A stretch of DNA of 41,383 nt from contig CAKQRI010000015.1 of the NCBI GenBank assembly GCA_934271365.1, forward strand, positions 1-41,383, in the 5' to 3' direction. A program made the translations under genes and the position numbers. The stretch is from an uncultured Spirochaetales bacterium (lineage in GTDB: Bacteria; Spirochaetota; Spirochaetia; Sphaerochaetales; Sphaerochaetaceae). Below, piece after piece: positions 1 to 7,983 of the stretch (position 1 is the stretch's first letter; every line of letters starts with the position of its first letter). The notes beneath the pieces are model-generated. The model was not told the DNA's origin and ran no database searches. It was given only the letters and a program-made list of their open reading frames with translations.

Positions 1-1255
1 GTATAGACTCCTCTTTCTCTCTTTCGCCTGGTGTTGCTGAGACATATATTCTCTGCCCTACCTTCTGATCGAATTCATCATATTTAAGAGGTCTGTTATC
101 GAGCGCAGATGGAAGCCTGAATCCATATTCTACGAGATTCATCTTCCTAGACCTATCTCCTTCATACATAGCACCGATCTGAGGAAGTGTCACATGAGAC
201 TCATCAATGAAGGTAACAAAATCATCAGGGAAATAATCAAGAAGAACTGCAGGTCTTTCACCAGGAGCCCTGCCAGTAAGAGGCCTTGAATAGTTCTCGA
301 TTCCAGAGCAGTGCCCAACTTCCTGCAGCATCTCAAGATCATATTCAACACGGCTCTTTATTCTTTCAGCCTCCACATACTTTCCATTTGAGATGAAGTA
401 TTGATAACGTTCTTCCTTCTCCTCATTAATCAGATCTATTGCCCTATCTATCTGTGCCTGAGGCATTACAAACTGCTTTGCAGGATAGAGCGTAATGCTA
501 TCAACGCTTTCTCGCTTCTCTCCTGAAACAGGATCAAACCATATTATAGATGTGATTGTATCCCAGTCTAGATATATCCTAATAGCAGTCTCGAGATATG
601 CCGGGTAGATTTCAATGACATCTCCACGGGAACGGAATGTACCTCGGTTAAGAACAGCATCGTTTCTCTCATATAGCATTCTCGTAAGCTGCGGAAAAAC
701 TTCTTTCTGATCAAACTCATCACCTATATGGAATGAGTAGACCATATCCCTGAGAGATACAGGATTTCCAAGACCATATATGCAGGATACCGTTGCTACG
801 ACAATCACATCGCGTCTTTCCATCAGCGAGAATGAAGCCTGAAGGCGTAGCCTATCAATCTCATCATTAATATCTGTTTCTTTCTCTATATAAAGATCCT
901 TGCCGGGGACATATGCCTCTGGCTGATAGTAATCATATGTAGATACGAAATATGTAACAGCATTCTCCGGAAAGAATGATTTGAACTCTCTGTAAAGCTG
1001 AGCAGAGAGAGTCTTGTTATGAGAGAGAATGAGAGTCGGCTTCTGAATCCGCTCTATAAGCTTTGCCATTGTGAAGGTCTTTCCTGAACCTGTAACACCT
1101 TTCAGAGTCTGAGCATGATCACCTTCCAGATATCCCTGATAAAGCTTCTCTACAGCGCTTCCCTGATCACCTGAAAGCTCGAATGGAGCAACTACCTTGA
1201 AAGGCTTGGAAACTCCTGTCTGATAATAAATCCTATCATCTACCTTACTATCCAT
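1..1255 (-). CDS. uvrB: UvrABC excinuclease subunit B, 3' end outside the window
   Basis: UvrB is the DNA-damage-verifying helicase-like subunit of nucleotide excision repair; UvrA loads it and UvrC cuts beside it. The frame is open from an ATG at 1255 to the window edge (418 of the usual 660-680 residues). Visible are the Walker A motif GVTGSGKT (residues 53-60), the beta-hairpin region that locks onto damaged DNA (YDYYQPEAYVPGKDLYI), the Walker B-like FIDESHVTLPQIGAMYEGDR, and YVSATPGE at the visible end. The C-terminal helicase half and UvrC-binding region lie beyond the edge. The start overlaps the stop of the upstream protease by 16 bases, which points to one transcript with translational coupling. 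Identification is certain; the missing part is a window effect, not a truncation. Confidence 0.97.
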   Translation of the reverse strand, partial: MDSKVDDRIYYQTGVSKPFKVVAPFELSGDQGSAVEKLYQGYLEGDHAQTLKGVTGSGKTFTMAKLIERIQKPTLILSHNKTLSAQLYREFKSFFPENAVTYFVSTYDYYQPEAYVPGKDLYIEKETDINDEIDRLRLQASFSLMERRDVIVVATVSCIYGLGNPVSLRDMVYSFHIGDEFDQKEVFPQLTRMLYERNDAVLNRGTFRSRGDVIEIYPAYLETAIRIYLDWDTITSIIWFDPVSGEKRESVDSITLYPAKQFVMPQAQIDRAIDLINEEKEERYQYFISNGKYVEAERIKSRVEYDLEMLQEVGHCSGIENYSRPLTGRAPGERPAVLLDYFPDDFVTFIDESHVTLPQIGAMYEGDRSRKMNLVEYGFRLPSALDNRPLKYDEFDQKVGQRIYVSATPGEREKEESI

Positions 1256-2493
1256 CTTGTATTCTCCGCACTCTGCTCAACGAGTACAACATCTTTTATT
1301 GTCAGGAATGAGCCCTTTCTATAAACAGTGACATCAACCTTATCGCCGGCCTGGGTATTGAAGAGGGCTGCGAAATAATCTGTATAGCTCTTTACCTCTT
1401 TGCCATCTATAGCAATTATGATATCACCGCCTAGATAAATCACAGATGCGCCATACTGTGCCCTTTCAGAACCGCCTTTCAGCCCAGCCCGATCTGCAGG
1501 ACCGGCAGGCACTACCTGGCTTATGAGAATACCTTCGCTTACACCAAGCTTCGAATATGCAACAATCTGAGGATTAAGTTCGACAGATACTATATCTATC
1601 CATCCTCTTCTGACCTTTCCGTTCTCTATTATCTGCTTTGCAACATCCCTCACTGTAGCAGATGGAAGTGCAAATGATATTCCCTGGGCAGTTCCGCTTG
1701 TAGAATATATAGAGCTGACTAGCCCTACCATCTCACCCCTTGCGTCTATAAGCGGACCGCCAGAGTTACCAGGATTTATCATGGCATCTGTCTGGATCAT
1801 GTTAGGAATGATATTCCCCCCGCTTGTTGATACCAAGCGATCGGTTCCAGATACGCTTCCACTTGTAAGCGACCATGTATAACCGAAAGGATTTCCTATT
1901 GCATAGAGAGATGCACCTACAGTGAGCTTATCCGAAGACGAAAGAGTAATCGGAGATAATTTATTATCTGATGCAACTTTTATGACTGCGATATCTGTCA
2001 GATCATCATATCCGACAAGAGCCGCAGTTGCTGTGGTTCCATCTGAGAAGTTAACGCTGAATTCAGAACCTGATCCGATTACATGCTTATTGGTTACTAT
2101 GTAGCCATCTGCAGATAAGATGACACCAGACCCCTGACCAGAATCAGAAAGCTCTGCAGATAGCTGGATCTGCACAACACTATCCCGGCATTTCTTGTAT
2201 ACAGCAATCCTTCTTGCTTCGTCTGCAGTATATAGCCAGGATGGGCTTTCATCTTCAAAGAGAGATAACCCATCACCATAGTAGATCTGATCGGTAGGAA
2301 TCCCTGCCATCTGAAGGAGCGCTTCCTCCCCTCTCTCTGCCACTACCTTCTGCATCGCCTTCCGAAGACTATCCTCTTCATTTCTCCTTGAAAGATAAAA
2401 TGACCATGCGCCAAGAAGGATCAGCACAGAAACAGACACAAGAGATACTAGAATAAGAGTGATAAGCTCAGAAAATGAGAAGCGGCGTTTCAT
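1240..2493 (-). CDS. HtrA/DegP-like membrane-anchored serine protease with one PDZ domain
   Basis: A 417-residue trypsin-like envelope protease of the HtrA family, expected to degrade or sense misfolded proteins outside the cytoplasmic membrane. An uncleaved hydrophobic anchor lies at about residues 9-34. It is followed by a linker and a protease domain whose catalytic triad is readable: His137 (VTNKHVIG), Asp167 (DLTDIAVIKV) and Ser244 (NPGNSGGPLID). A single PDZ domain covers roughly residues 295-405. The cut-off architecture with one PDZ resembles DegS-type or Gram-positive HtrA proteins more than two-PDZ DegP. The start is the first ATG and has no Shine-Dalgarno; a TGG-TATATT extended -10 ends 7 nt before it, so the mRNA is probably leaderless. 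uvrB overlaps its 3' end. Which HtrA subtype it is cannot be decided from sequence alone. Confidence 0.93.
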   Translation of the reverse strand: MKRRFSFSELITLILVSLVSVSVLILLGAWSFYLSRRNEEDSLRKAMQKVVAERGEEALLQMAGIPTDQIYYGDGLSLFEDESPSWLYTADEARRIAVYKKCRDSVVQIQLSAELSDSGQGSGVILSADGYIVTNKHVIGSGSEFSVNFSDGTTATAALVGYDDLTDIAVIKVASDNKLSPITLSSSDKLTVGASLYAIGNPFGYTWSLTSGSVSGTDRLVSTSGGNIIPNMIQTDAMINPGNSGGPLIDARGEMVGLVSSIYSTSGTAQGISFALPSATVRDVAKQIIENGKVRRGWIDIVSVELNPQIVAYSKLGVSEGILISQVVPAGPADRAGLKGGSERAQYGASVIYLGGDIIIAIDGKEVKSYTDYFAALFNTQAGDKVDVTVYRKGSFLTIKDVVLVEQSAENTRWIVR

Positions 2494-2500
2494 ATAAGAG

Positions 2501-2509
2501 AATATACCA
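2501..2509 (-). promoter_or_regulatory. Extended -10 of the HtrA-like gene, predicted leaderless start
   Basis: On the minus strand the hexamer TATATT (2506-2501) is preceded by TGG and followed by only 7 bases before the ATG at 2493. A start site 6-8 bases downstream of the -10 falls on or next to the ATG. No purine-rich ribosome-binding site is present. Confidence 0.55.
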
Positions 2510-2539
2510 TCTTCTTATGATACTGGAAACATTCAGGGA

Positions 2540-2569
2540 AAATAAAACCTGTCTGGATTCCAGACAGGT
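2540..2569 (-). terminator. Rho-independent terminator of oleate hydratase
   Basis: A perfect 10-bp stem (2569-2560 with 2556-2547, arms ACCTGTCTGG/CCAGACAGGT) with a 3-nt loop lies 20 bases after the ohyA stop on the minus strand. It is followed by a T-rich run (TTTATTTT). It separates ohyA from the protease-uvrB unit. Confidence 0.88.
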
Positions 2570-2588
2570 CAGATTATAGCTATAAAAA

Positions 2589-4364
2589 CTAGATTACATT
2601 ATAGGCTTTGAGAATCTTCTCAATATCTGTGCCTTTTATCTTTTCCATAACCTTCTTCAGCGCAAATTTCTCAATCAGGTTGAACTGCATATCCGTAATC
2701 TTCTTGCCATCTCTCAGCTTTACTGTTGCATCAAGGAGGCATCTGATATCATATACGCTGCCCCAGACCTCAGGAACACCCCTGTCAATATTGAGAAGAG
2801 TATACACAGCTTCCATTCCAGTTCGCATAGAGTACTCTGTTGTGAAGATTGTATCTCTCTTTGTCTCTGCAAACTGCCCGATGAATGCAAAGTTAACCGC
2901 ATTCTCAGGAACGACATCAGGTCTATCTCCATAAGCACGTGGCATGAAGAATGCATCAATGTATGGCATCATCACAGGAACGGTATTCGCGCTATTTGAT
3001 GCAAGATCCTCAATCTGATCTACAGGGACTCCGATGTGATAGAGCCATTCCTCACAGATCTCCTTTCCTGTACATTCTCTCATCGGCTTCTTTATATAGT
3101 CTCCTTCCTTATCTGAGAAGAGTGAATAAACCCAGACAAGGCAGTGATCTTTAGGCTGCTCTCTGAATTGTGGCTGCCTGTTGATAGTCCAGCTCATCAG
3201 CCATGAAGAATCCTTGACTGTTACGATTCCACCTGTTACAACCTTTCCTGTAAGAGGCTCACGCTTACATATATTCTTGATGTAAGGAATGATTCTCTGA
3301 TCAAGAGTCTCGACAGTTGCACTCATCCAGTTAGTCTGTTCTGGTGTTGAGCAGAACTTATCTGGATGTCCAAATGATGGATCCTGAGCGGCAATCTTTC
3401 TCCACATATCCCAGCCACCGCCTTCCTTGATCTCTGTATTGTACTCTGCCTTTTTGTTCTGGCTTCCCATAGAAGAGTTCTCAACACATCCACCATTTGT
3501 GATGAATACAAGATCATTCTCAGTCAGGTCAATCTTATCCAGCTTGCCATCACTCTCGATATCAATGCGCTTAGCTGTCTTCTTATCGTTCTTTATATCG
3601 AATTCAACATTTACAACCTTCACGCCGAAATGGAACTGGACACCATGTGACTCCAGGTATTTTACCATAGGAAGAATCATTGATTCATACTGATTGTACT
3701 TCGTGAATCTCAATGCTGTGAAATCCGGAAGACCTCCTATGTGATGGATATAGCGCTGAATATAAAGCTTCATCTCAAGTGCGCTATGCCAGTTCTCAAA
3801 AGCAAACATCGTGCGCCAGTATAACCAGAAATTGGAATTAAGAACCTCTTCATCGAAATAGTCAGTGATCTTCTTGTCCTGCAGCTCCTCATTAGGTGTG
3901 AAGAAAAGCTTCATGATCTCCATTGCACCTTTATCGGAGATATTGAACTTTCCATCTGTATGAGCATCTTCGCCTCTGTTCACTGTAGCTCTGCAAAGCG
4001 AATAGTTAGGATCTTCCTTATTAAGCCAGTAATACTCATCAAGCACGCTGACTCCTTCAGTCTCAATTGAAGGGATAGATCTGAAGAGATCCCACATTAC
4101 CTCGAAATGGTTATCCATCTCTCTTCCGCCACGCATTACATAGCCGACATTCTCAAATTTCCAGCCATCGCATGCTCCACCAGCTGTAGGTCCTTTTTCA
4201 AGAATATGGATTCTCTCTCCCTTCATCTGGCCATCTCGGACGAGGTAGCATGCTGCAGTAAGAGCTGCCAGTCCACTTCCTACGATATAAGCAGACTTTC
4301 TGTCTACACCTTCTGGTTTCTTAGGTCTTGCAAATGCCTCGTAATTTCCGCTTGAATAATACAT
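2589..4364 (-). CDS. ohyA: Oleate hydratase (myosin-cross-reactive antigen family)
   Basis: This 591-residue flavoprotein should add water across the cis-9 double bond of oleic and related unsaturated fatty acids to give 10-hydroxy fatty acids, a detoxification reaction at the membrane surface. The FAD-binding loop VGSGLAALTAACYL is at residues 28-41. The diagnostic RGGREM motif is at 78-83, placing Glu82 exactly where the catalytic Glu of the staphylococcal enzyme lies. Length is normal for the family. The start has a strong AGGAGG site 8-9 bases upstream. A terminator follows. A TetR-type gene lies upstream on the same strand (129 bases between the genes), with a perfect palindrome between them, so induction by fatty acids through that regulator is plausible. 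Identification is firm; the exact substrate range is not readable. Confidence 0.96.
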   Translation of the reverse strand: MYYSSGNYEAFARPKKPEGVDRKSAYIVGSGLAALTAACYLVRDGQMKGERIHILEKGPTAGGACDGWKFENVGYVMRGGREMDNHFEVMWDLFRSIPSIETEGVSVLDEYYWLNKEDPNYSLCRATVNRGEDAHTDGKFNISDKGAMEIMKLFFTPNEELQDKKITDYFDEEVLNSNFWLYWRTMFAFENWHSALEMKLYIQRYIHHIGGLPDFTALRFTKYNQYESMILPMVKYLESHGVQFHFGVKVVNVEFDIKNDKKTAKRIDIESDGKLDKIDLTENDLVFITNGGCVENSSMGSQNKKAEYNTEIKEGGGWDMWRKIAAQDPSFGHPDKFCSTPEQTNWMSATVETLDQRIIPYIKNICKREPLTGKVVTGGIVTVKDSSWLMSWTINRQPQFREQPKDHCLVWVYSLFSDKEGDYIKKPMRECTGKEICEEWLYHIGVPVDQIEDLASNSANTVPVMMPYIDAFFMPRAYGDRPDVVPENAVNFAFIGQFAETKRDTIFTTEYSMRTGMEAVYTLLNIDRGVPEVWGSVYDIRCLLDATVKLRDGKKITDMQFNLIEKFALKKVMEKIKGTDIEKILKAYNVI

Positions 4365-4453
4365 CCTTCAGTCCTCCTGTCTTATTTATTTCTTTTGATA
4401 CCTAATAAATAACAAGAGAATCTGAATCCGTGTACTTTCAAATAGAAAGAAGA

Positions 4454-4470
4454 TGATTAAAATTTAATCA
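4454..4470. promoter_or_regulatory. Perfect 17-bp palindrome upstream of ohyA, candidate operator
   Basis: TGATTAAA-A-TTTAATCA forms two perfect 8-base arms around one central base, between the TetR-like gene and oleate hydratase. Size and symmetry fit a TetR-dimer operator, and the position is right for control of ohyA. AT-rich palindromes also arise by chance, and no second copy was seen next to the tetR start. Confidence 0.45.
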
Positions 4471-4493
4471 AAGCAGCTGAATTGTAAGGTTTT

Positions 4494-5057
4494 TCAGGAT
4501 TTATCTGATCTGAAATTATCAAGAGCACGCCGGAAATTGCCTTTTATCACTCCATCCAGATCCTTTATTATATCCTTTGGATCCTGAAGCATATCTCCTT
4601 TTATCCAGTCAAGAAGGAGCCCGACAAAGGCATACTTATAGAAGTCTGCAAGGAACACCTTATCGCTTTCCCTTACGCTCATGTCTTTTGATTCCTCATC
4701 TATAACACCTTTTAAAAGATCATATGTCAGACGGAAAAGATAATTCTCTATCTGCTCTCTGCTCACAGAATGGTAGACATTCAGGATAAATGGCTTATTT
4801 GCCTCTACTGCACGGAATATCTGGTAGAACCCTTCCTGCCAGTCATCATAGTGCTTCTTGCCCTCTAATGCCTTTGATGCATCTTCATAGCATGACCACT
4901 CGACGAGATCATAAACATCCCTGAAATGGTAGTAGAATGTCATTCTGCTTATCCCGCAGTCATCTGTTATATCTGTTATAGTGATCTTTGAAAGAGGCTT
5001 CTTCAGAAGAAGGTTCTTAAGTGATGCTTCCAAAGCTCTTTTTGTAATCTCTGACAT
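4494..5057 (-). CDS. TetR/AcrR family transcriptional regulator
   Basis: A 187-residue one-component repressor-type protein. The N-terminal helix-turn-helix is readable (ITDITDDCGISRMTFYYHF, about residues 26-44); the rest is a helical ligand-binding and dimerisation domain. It resembles the small regulators with a TetR_C_8-type C-terminus. An earlier in-frame start at 5111 would add 18 hydrophobic residues, but the ATG at 5057 has a GGGAG site about 7 bases upstream and matches family length, so it is preferred. The gene lies directly upstream of oleate hydratase on the same strand and is divergent from a methyltransferase. The likely role is sensing fatty acids or membrane stress to control ohyA; this is inferred from position only. 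Confidence 0.88.
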   Translation of the reverse strand: MSEITKRALEASLKNLLLKKPLSKITITDITDDCGISRMTFYYHFRDVYDLVEWSCYEDASKALEGKKHYDDWQEGFYQIFRAVEANKPFILNVYHSVSREQIENYLFRLTYDLLKGVIDEESKDMSVRESDKVFLADFYKYAFVGLLLDWIKGDMLQDPKDIIKDLDGVIKGNFRRALDNFRSDKS

Positions 5058-5134
5058 ACTATGCTCCCTGATAAATAAAGATAACACTGAAAAAGCAAAT
5101 AGAGAAATCACTAAAAGATAAAAAGCTTCTGAAA

Positions 5135-5143
5135 TGCTATAAT
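5135..5143 (+). promoter_or_regulatory. Perfect extended -10 (TGC-TATAAT), leaderless methyltransferase mRNA
   Basis: TG-C-TATAAT ends 6 bases before the ATG at 5150. With standard spacing the first transcribed base is the A of the ATG. There is no ribosome-binding site and no good -35, as often with extended -10 promoters. Confidence 0.7.
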
Positions 5144-5149
5144 GATCTC

Positions 5150-5914
5150 ATGGATTACAAGACACTTAATAGCAGAGCATGGGATGAAGAAGTAAAGCGC
5201 AACAACTTCTGGACAAGGATAGCTAACCAGAATGAGATTGAAAAAGCTAGAAAAGGACAGCCTGAGATCCGACTATCCCCATCATCTTATGTTCCGTCAG
5301 AATGGCTACAGGGTACAAAAGAGAGAAAGACTCTTCTGCTCGCTGGAGGCGGTGGCCAGCAGACACCTATCATGAGTGCATTCGGATCCATAGTCACAAC
5401 AATCGATCTCTCAGAAGGCCAGCTCCAGCAGGACAGAAAGGCTCTGGACAGATATGGATTATCTGCAGACCTCATTGAAGCATCCATGGACAATCTTCCT
5501 CTCCCTGATGAGGTATTTGATTACGTTCTGAATCCTGTATCATTGTGCTTCATTGATGATATAAAGGCTGTGTATAGAGAGGTACACAGAGTGCTCAGGA
5601 AAAACGGCATATTCATGTTCGGCATTGCAAATCCGGTTCTTTACATCTTCGACGAGAAAAAACAGGATAAGAAGCTGAAGGTGAAATATACGCTTCCATT
5701 CTCCGATGCAGCGGCAAAAAGCAGAAAGGAGCTTCTGAAAATGGAAAGAGACAAGGACACATTCGAGTACTCCCATACTCTTTCTGATATAATCGGAGCT
5801 CTTCTTAACACAGGATTCATAATTGAAGGCTTCTATTCTGACAGTGCAGCAAGCGAACCTACAGACTCATACATATATGACTCATATCTGGTATTCAGAG
5901 CCCGTAAGACCTGA
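5150..5914 (+). CDS. Class I SAM-dependent methyltransferase
   Basis: A 254-residue methyltransferase of the Methyltransf_11/UbiE-like type. The SAM-binding motif I is degenerate but clear (LLLAGGGGQQTP, about residues 64-75). It is followed by the acidic ribose-binding position in TIDLSEGQL and by motif IV-V elements FDYVLNPVSLCF and REVHRVLRKNGIFMF. The N-terminus (SRAWDEEVKRNNFWT) is typical of small-molecule methyltransferases annotated as unknown. The substrate cannot be told. The ATG at 5150 is the only reasonable start although no Shine-Dalgarno is present; a perfect extended -10 places transcription start at the ATG itself. Its 3' end overlaps the convergent apbE gene by 20 bases. Confidence 0.9.
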   Translation: MDYKTLNSRAWDEEVKRNNFWTRIANQNEIEKARKGQPEIRLSPSSYVPSEWLQGTKERKTLLLAGGGGQQTPIMSAFGSIVTTIDLSEGQLQQDRKALDRYGLSADLIEASMDNLPLPDEVFDYVLNPVSLCFIDDIKAVYREVHRVLRKNGIFMFGIANPVLYIFDEKKQDKKLKVKYTLPFSDAAAKSRKELLKMERDKDTFEYSHTLSDIIGALLNTGFIIEGFYSDSAASEPTDSYIYDSYLVFRARKT

Positions 5915-6884
5915 CTTCATGGTCTTTGCTGTATGTTATGATTCCAACATTGTATTTTTCAGATAGATGCGCGGCCGATGCGCTTCCGGAGACAAAGACA
6001 GCTGTCGACAGAGCATCTGCATAAACTGAATCAGATGAGATTATGGTAGCTGAAAGAAGATCTGAATCTGAAGGATAGCCTGATGATGAGAATATATGGT
6101 GGTATCTGATACCATCTATATCCGAGAATCTCTCATATGCCCCGCTTGTGACAACAGCCTTATCTGCAACATCGACCTCCGATATATATGCCCCTCCATC
6201 AGGGTTCACTATTCCGATTCTGAATTCCCTCCCATCAGGCTTTCTTCCAAGTGCATATACATTTCCACCGAGATTGATTATTGCAGAGCTAACACCATTA
6301 GAAGCAAGATAATCTCGTATCTCATCTGCACAGAAACCTTTTCCTATTCCTCCAAGATCGAGCTTCATTCCCTTCTTTTTCAGATACACAGTGCTTTTCT
6401 CTTCATCCAGCACTATATCATCCGTATTCAGGCAAAGAATAGCCTCTGAGATTTCTTCTTTATCTGGAACTCTTGCATTATCACCCCCAATATTCCAAAG
6501 AGAAGTGACAGCGCCCATCAATGGATTGAATGCACCTCCGCTTTCCTCTGAGATTGCAATTGATTTGTCAATCAGCGCGAAAAGCTTTTCAGGTACAGCA
6601 ACAGGAGAAAGGCCAGCAGAGCTGTTTATCCTGCTTATATATGATTCACTGTCATGGAATGAAATCTTATTCTCAATATCATAGATAATCGAGAATGCAC
6701 CATCAGACAGCGCTGCATCCTTTTTATTATAGAAGGTCAGAGTGACAGCTGTACCCATAGCAATCCGGCTATCACGGATAACACTTTCCCCACTACAAGA
6801 AAGAAAAGTAAGAGAAAAGGCAATAACCAATACGGCTCCTATTATACGAGAGCCTAACAAATCCGATGGATAATATCTCTTCAT
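5895..6884 (-). CDS. apbE: ApbE-type FAD:protein FMN transferase, lipoprotein
   Basis: A 329-residue flavin transferase of the family that attaches FMN covalently to Thr/Ser of extracytoplasmic proteins such as Rnf or Nqr subunits (treponemal Ftp also hydrolyses FAD). The N-terminus is a lipoprotein signal ending in the lipobox FLSC with Cys30. Family motifs: RIAMGTAVTLTFY, LGGIGKGFCAD (177-187), INLGGNVYALG, and YADALSTA with metal-ligand positions Asp290 and Thr294. The usual H-x-[ILV]-x-D-P-x-T-G-x-P segment reads HHIFSSSGYP (262-271), so the DP pair is lost. The start codon overlaps the stop of the upstream PfkB-like gene (4 bases, ATGA type), so the two are translationally coupled. No flavin acceptor protein is encoded nearby. 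Confidence 0.92.
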   Translation of the reverse strand: MKRYYPSDLLGSRIIGAVLVIAFSLTFLSCSGESVIRDSRIAMGTAVTLTFYNKKDAALSDGAFSIIYDIENKISFHDSESYISRINSSAGLSPVAVPEKLFALIDKSIAISEESGGAFNPLMGAVTSLWNIGGDNARVPDKEEISEAILCLNTDDIVLDEEKSTVYLKKKGMKLDLGGIGKGFCADEIRDYLASNGVSSAIINLGGNVYALGRKPDGREFRIGIVNPDGGAYISEVDVADKAVVTSGAYERFSDIDGIRYHHIFSSSGYPSDSDLLSATIISSDSVYADALSTAVFVSGSASAAHLSEKYNVGIITYSKDHEVRSYGL

Positions 6885-7501
6885 CCTAAAGTCTTCAGCT
6901 TAGCAAGAGCATTCTCCCGGGAAATCACCTTCATCTTGGAAGTAACGACATCTCCTACACAGAATGATGACTCAACAGATGAGGCAAGAGCATTGAGACT
7001 GTCTTTCAATATCTCCATTGAGATAATCTCTCTAGAGTCTGTTCCAAGATCAACGATGACTGTAGGCTGCGGAGACATGAATGCTACACTGTCAACAATA
7101 GCAGAAGCTGAAGGATTGACTGAAAGCAGAGGCGCTGTCAGGATAAGAGCATCTGGCTTAACGTCTGATAATAACTCGCTAAGCTCTTCTGTTCCTATTG
7201 CTGATGCCGCAGTTCCCCTCAGCCTTATATCCCCCATTATATCCACAGGAGATAGTAGCGGAGATGATTCCAGATCAGACACTGCCCATTCTATATCAGA
7301 AAGCATGTCGAGAGTATCAAGCCCTATATTATCACGGCTGAGCTTTGTGATTATCAGGAAGTCATCTATTCCATTATCTGTAAGCTCTGAAGCAGCCTCT
7401 ATAGCTGTTCCGCCAAGCGCATAAGAGAAGATCTCATCCTCTTCCATTTCAAGATCTGCAGGATAGAATTCTGCACATGTTTCACCAATAATTCCAATCA
7501 T
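6881..7501 (-). CDS. PfkB/ribokinase-like protein lacking the C-terminal catalytic part
   Basis: About 206 residues from the ATG at 7501; the ATG at 7537 would add 12 residues without better support. The sequence reads like the N-terminal two thirds of a PfkB sugar or nucleoside kinase: MIGIIGETCAEFYP, then a glycine pair (LGGTAIEAASEL), ITKLSRDNIGLDTLDML, and a mid-domain DALILTAPLLSV...VIVDLG. The family's GAGD catalytic-anion-hole motif and following helices are absent; normal length is about 300 residues. The reading frame ends cleanly in apbE's start, so this looks like a stable shortened protein, not a recent frameshift. Kinase activity is doubtful. A TTGATT/16 bp/TATAAT promoter lies so close that the leader would be only about 5 nt. 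Confidence 0.6.
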   Translation of the reverse strand: MIGIIGETCAEFYPADLEMEEDEIFSYALGGTAIEAASELTDNGIDDFLIITKLSRDNIGLDTLDMLSDIEWAVSDLESSPLLSPVDIMGDIRLRGTAASAIGTEELSELLSDVKPDALILTAPLLSVNPSASAIVDSVAFMSPQPTVIVDLGTDSREIISMEILKDSLNALASSVESSFCVGDVVTSKMKVISRENALAKLKTLG

Positions 7502-7513
7502 ACTGATGATTCT

Positions 7514-7541
7514 ATTATAAAGACGGAATGACAACAATCAA
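7514..7541 (-). promoter_or_regulatory. Promoter of the PfkB-like-apbE unit
   Basis: On the minus strand TTGATT (7541-7536), a 16-bp spacer and TATAAT (7519-7514) precede the ATG at 7501 by 12 bases, leaving a leader of about 5 nt without a ribosome-binding site. The element lies inside the first codons of the divergent gene if that gene starts at 7528, which favours a start at 7564 there. Confidence 0.55.
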
Positions 7542-7983
7542 AAACTCTCTTATTATAAAGCAGATGAACACGAAAAAAACCGACTGGTATAGAAAACCCA
7601 GATTTGATGAGATAACGCTCCACTCATATAAATGGATGAATAATGGCAAAAGCATTGCATTCTTTACTTTAGGAGAGACGGAGAACTGCAGGCTGCACTA
7701 TGAATGCAGTGATGGAATAAATGCATCATTCTCTCTTTTCCATACACCATCTGACACGATTGAATTCTCCAGAAGCGGAATCAGAGCAAAGCTCTTCGGA
7801 GCAGATATGAAAATAAATACCACTATCGGGAACAGAATTGAGCTTAGAAAAGAAGGCGAAAAGCTTTCATTCTATACAGATGACGGCCTAATATTATCTA
7901 CAGAGAATCCAGTGTTCACTCTATCTGCATCAATTGCATTCACAGCAGAAGGCTCTGGAAGTGTATATCTGGAAGTATTCTAG
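7528..7983 (+). CDS. Conserved-looking hypothetical protein
   Basis: Unrecognised; up to 151 residues, or 139 if translation begins at the second ATG (7564, MNTKKTDWYRKPRF). Neither start has a clear Shine-Dalgarno. The protein is soluble, with alternating short strands (SFSLFHTPSDTIEFSRSGIRA..., FTLSASIAFTAEGSGSVYLEVF) that suggest a small all-beta sandwich, perhaps a carbohydrate- or ligand-binding fold. No signal peptide, membrane segment or catalytic motif is seen. Codon use resembles the neighbours. The 3' end overlaps the convergent E2-like gene by 4 bases. No function is proposed. Confidence 0.65.
   Translation: MTTIKNSLIIKQMNTKKTDWYRKPRFDEITLHSYKWMNNGKSIAFFTLGETENCRLHYECSDGINASFSLFHTPSDTIEFSRSGIRAKLFGADMKINTTIGNRIELRKEGEKLSFYTDDGLILSTENPVFTLSASIAFTAEGSGSVYLEVF

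Noticed and set aside
2608..4355. Several open frames of 60-108 codons antisense to oleate hydratase
   Set aside because: The minus-strand gene is unmistakable and the frames are random by-products.
6936..7424. Plus-strand 162-codon open frame
   Set aside because: It is antisense to the PfkB-like gene, Ser-rich through mirror codon bias, and has no start signals.
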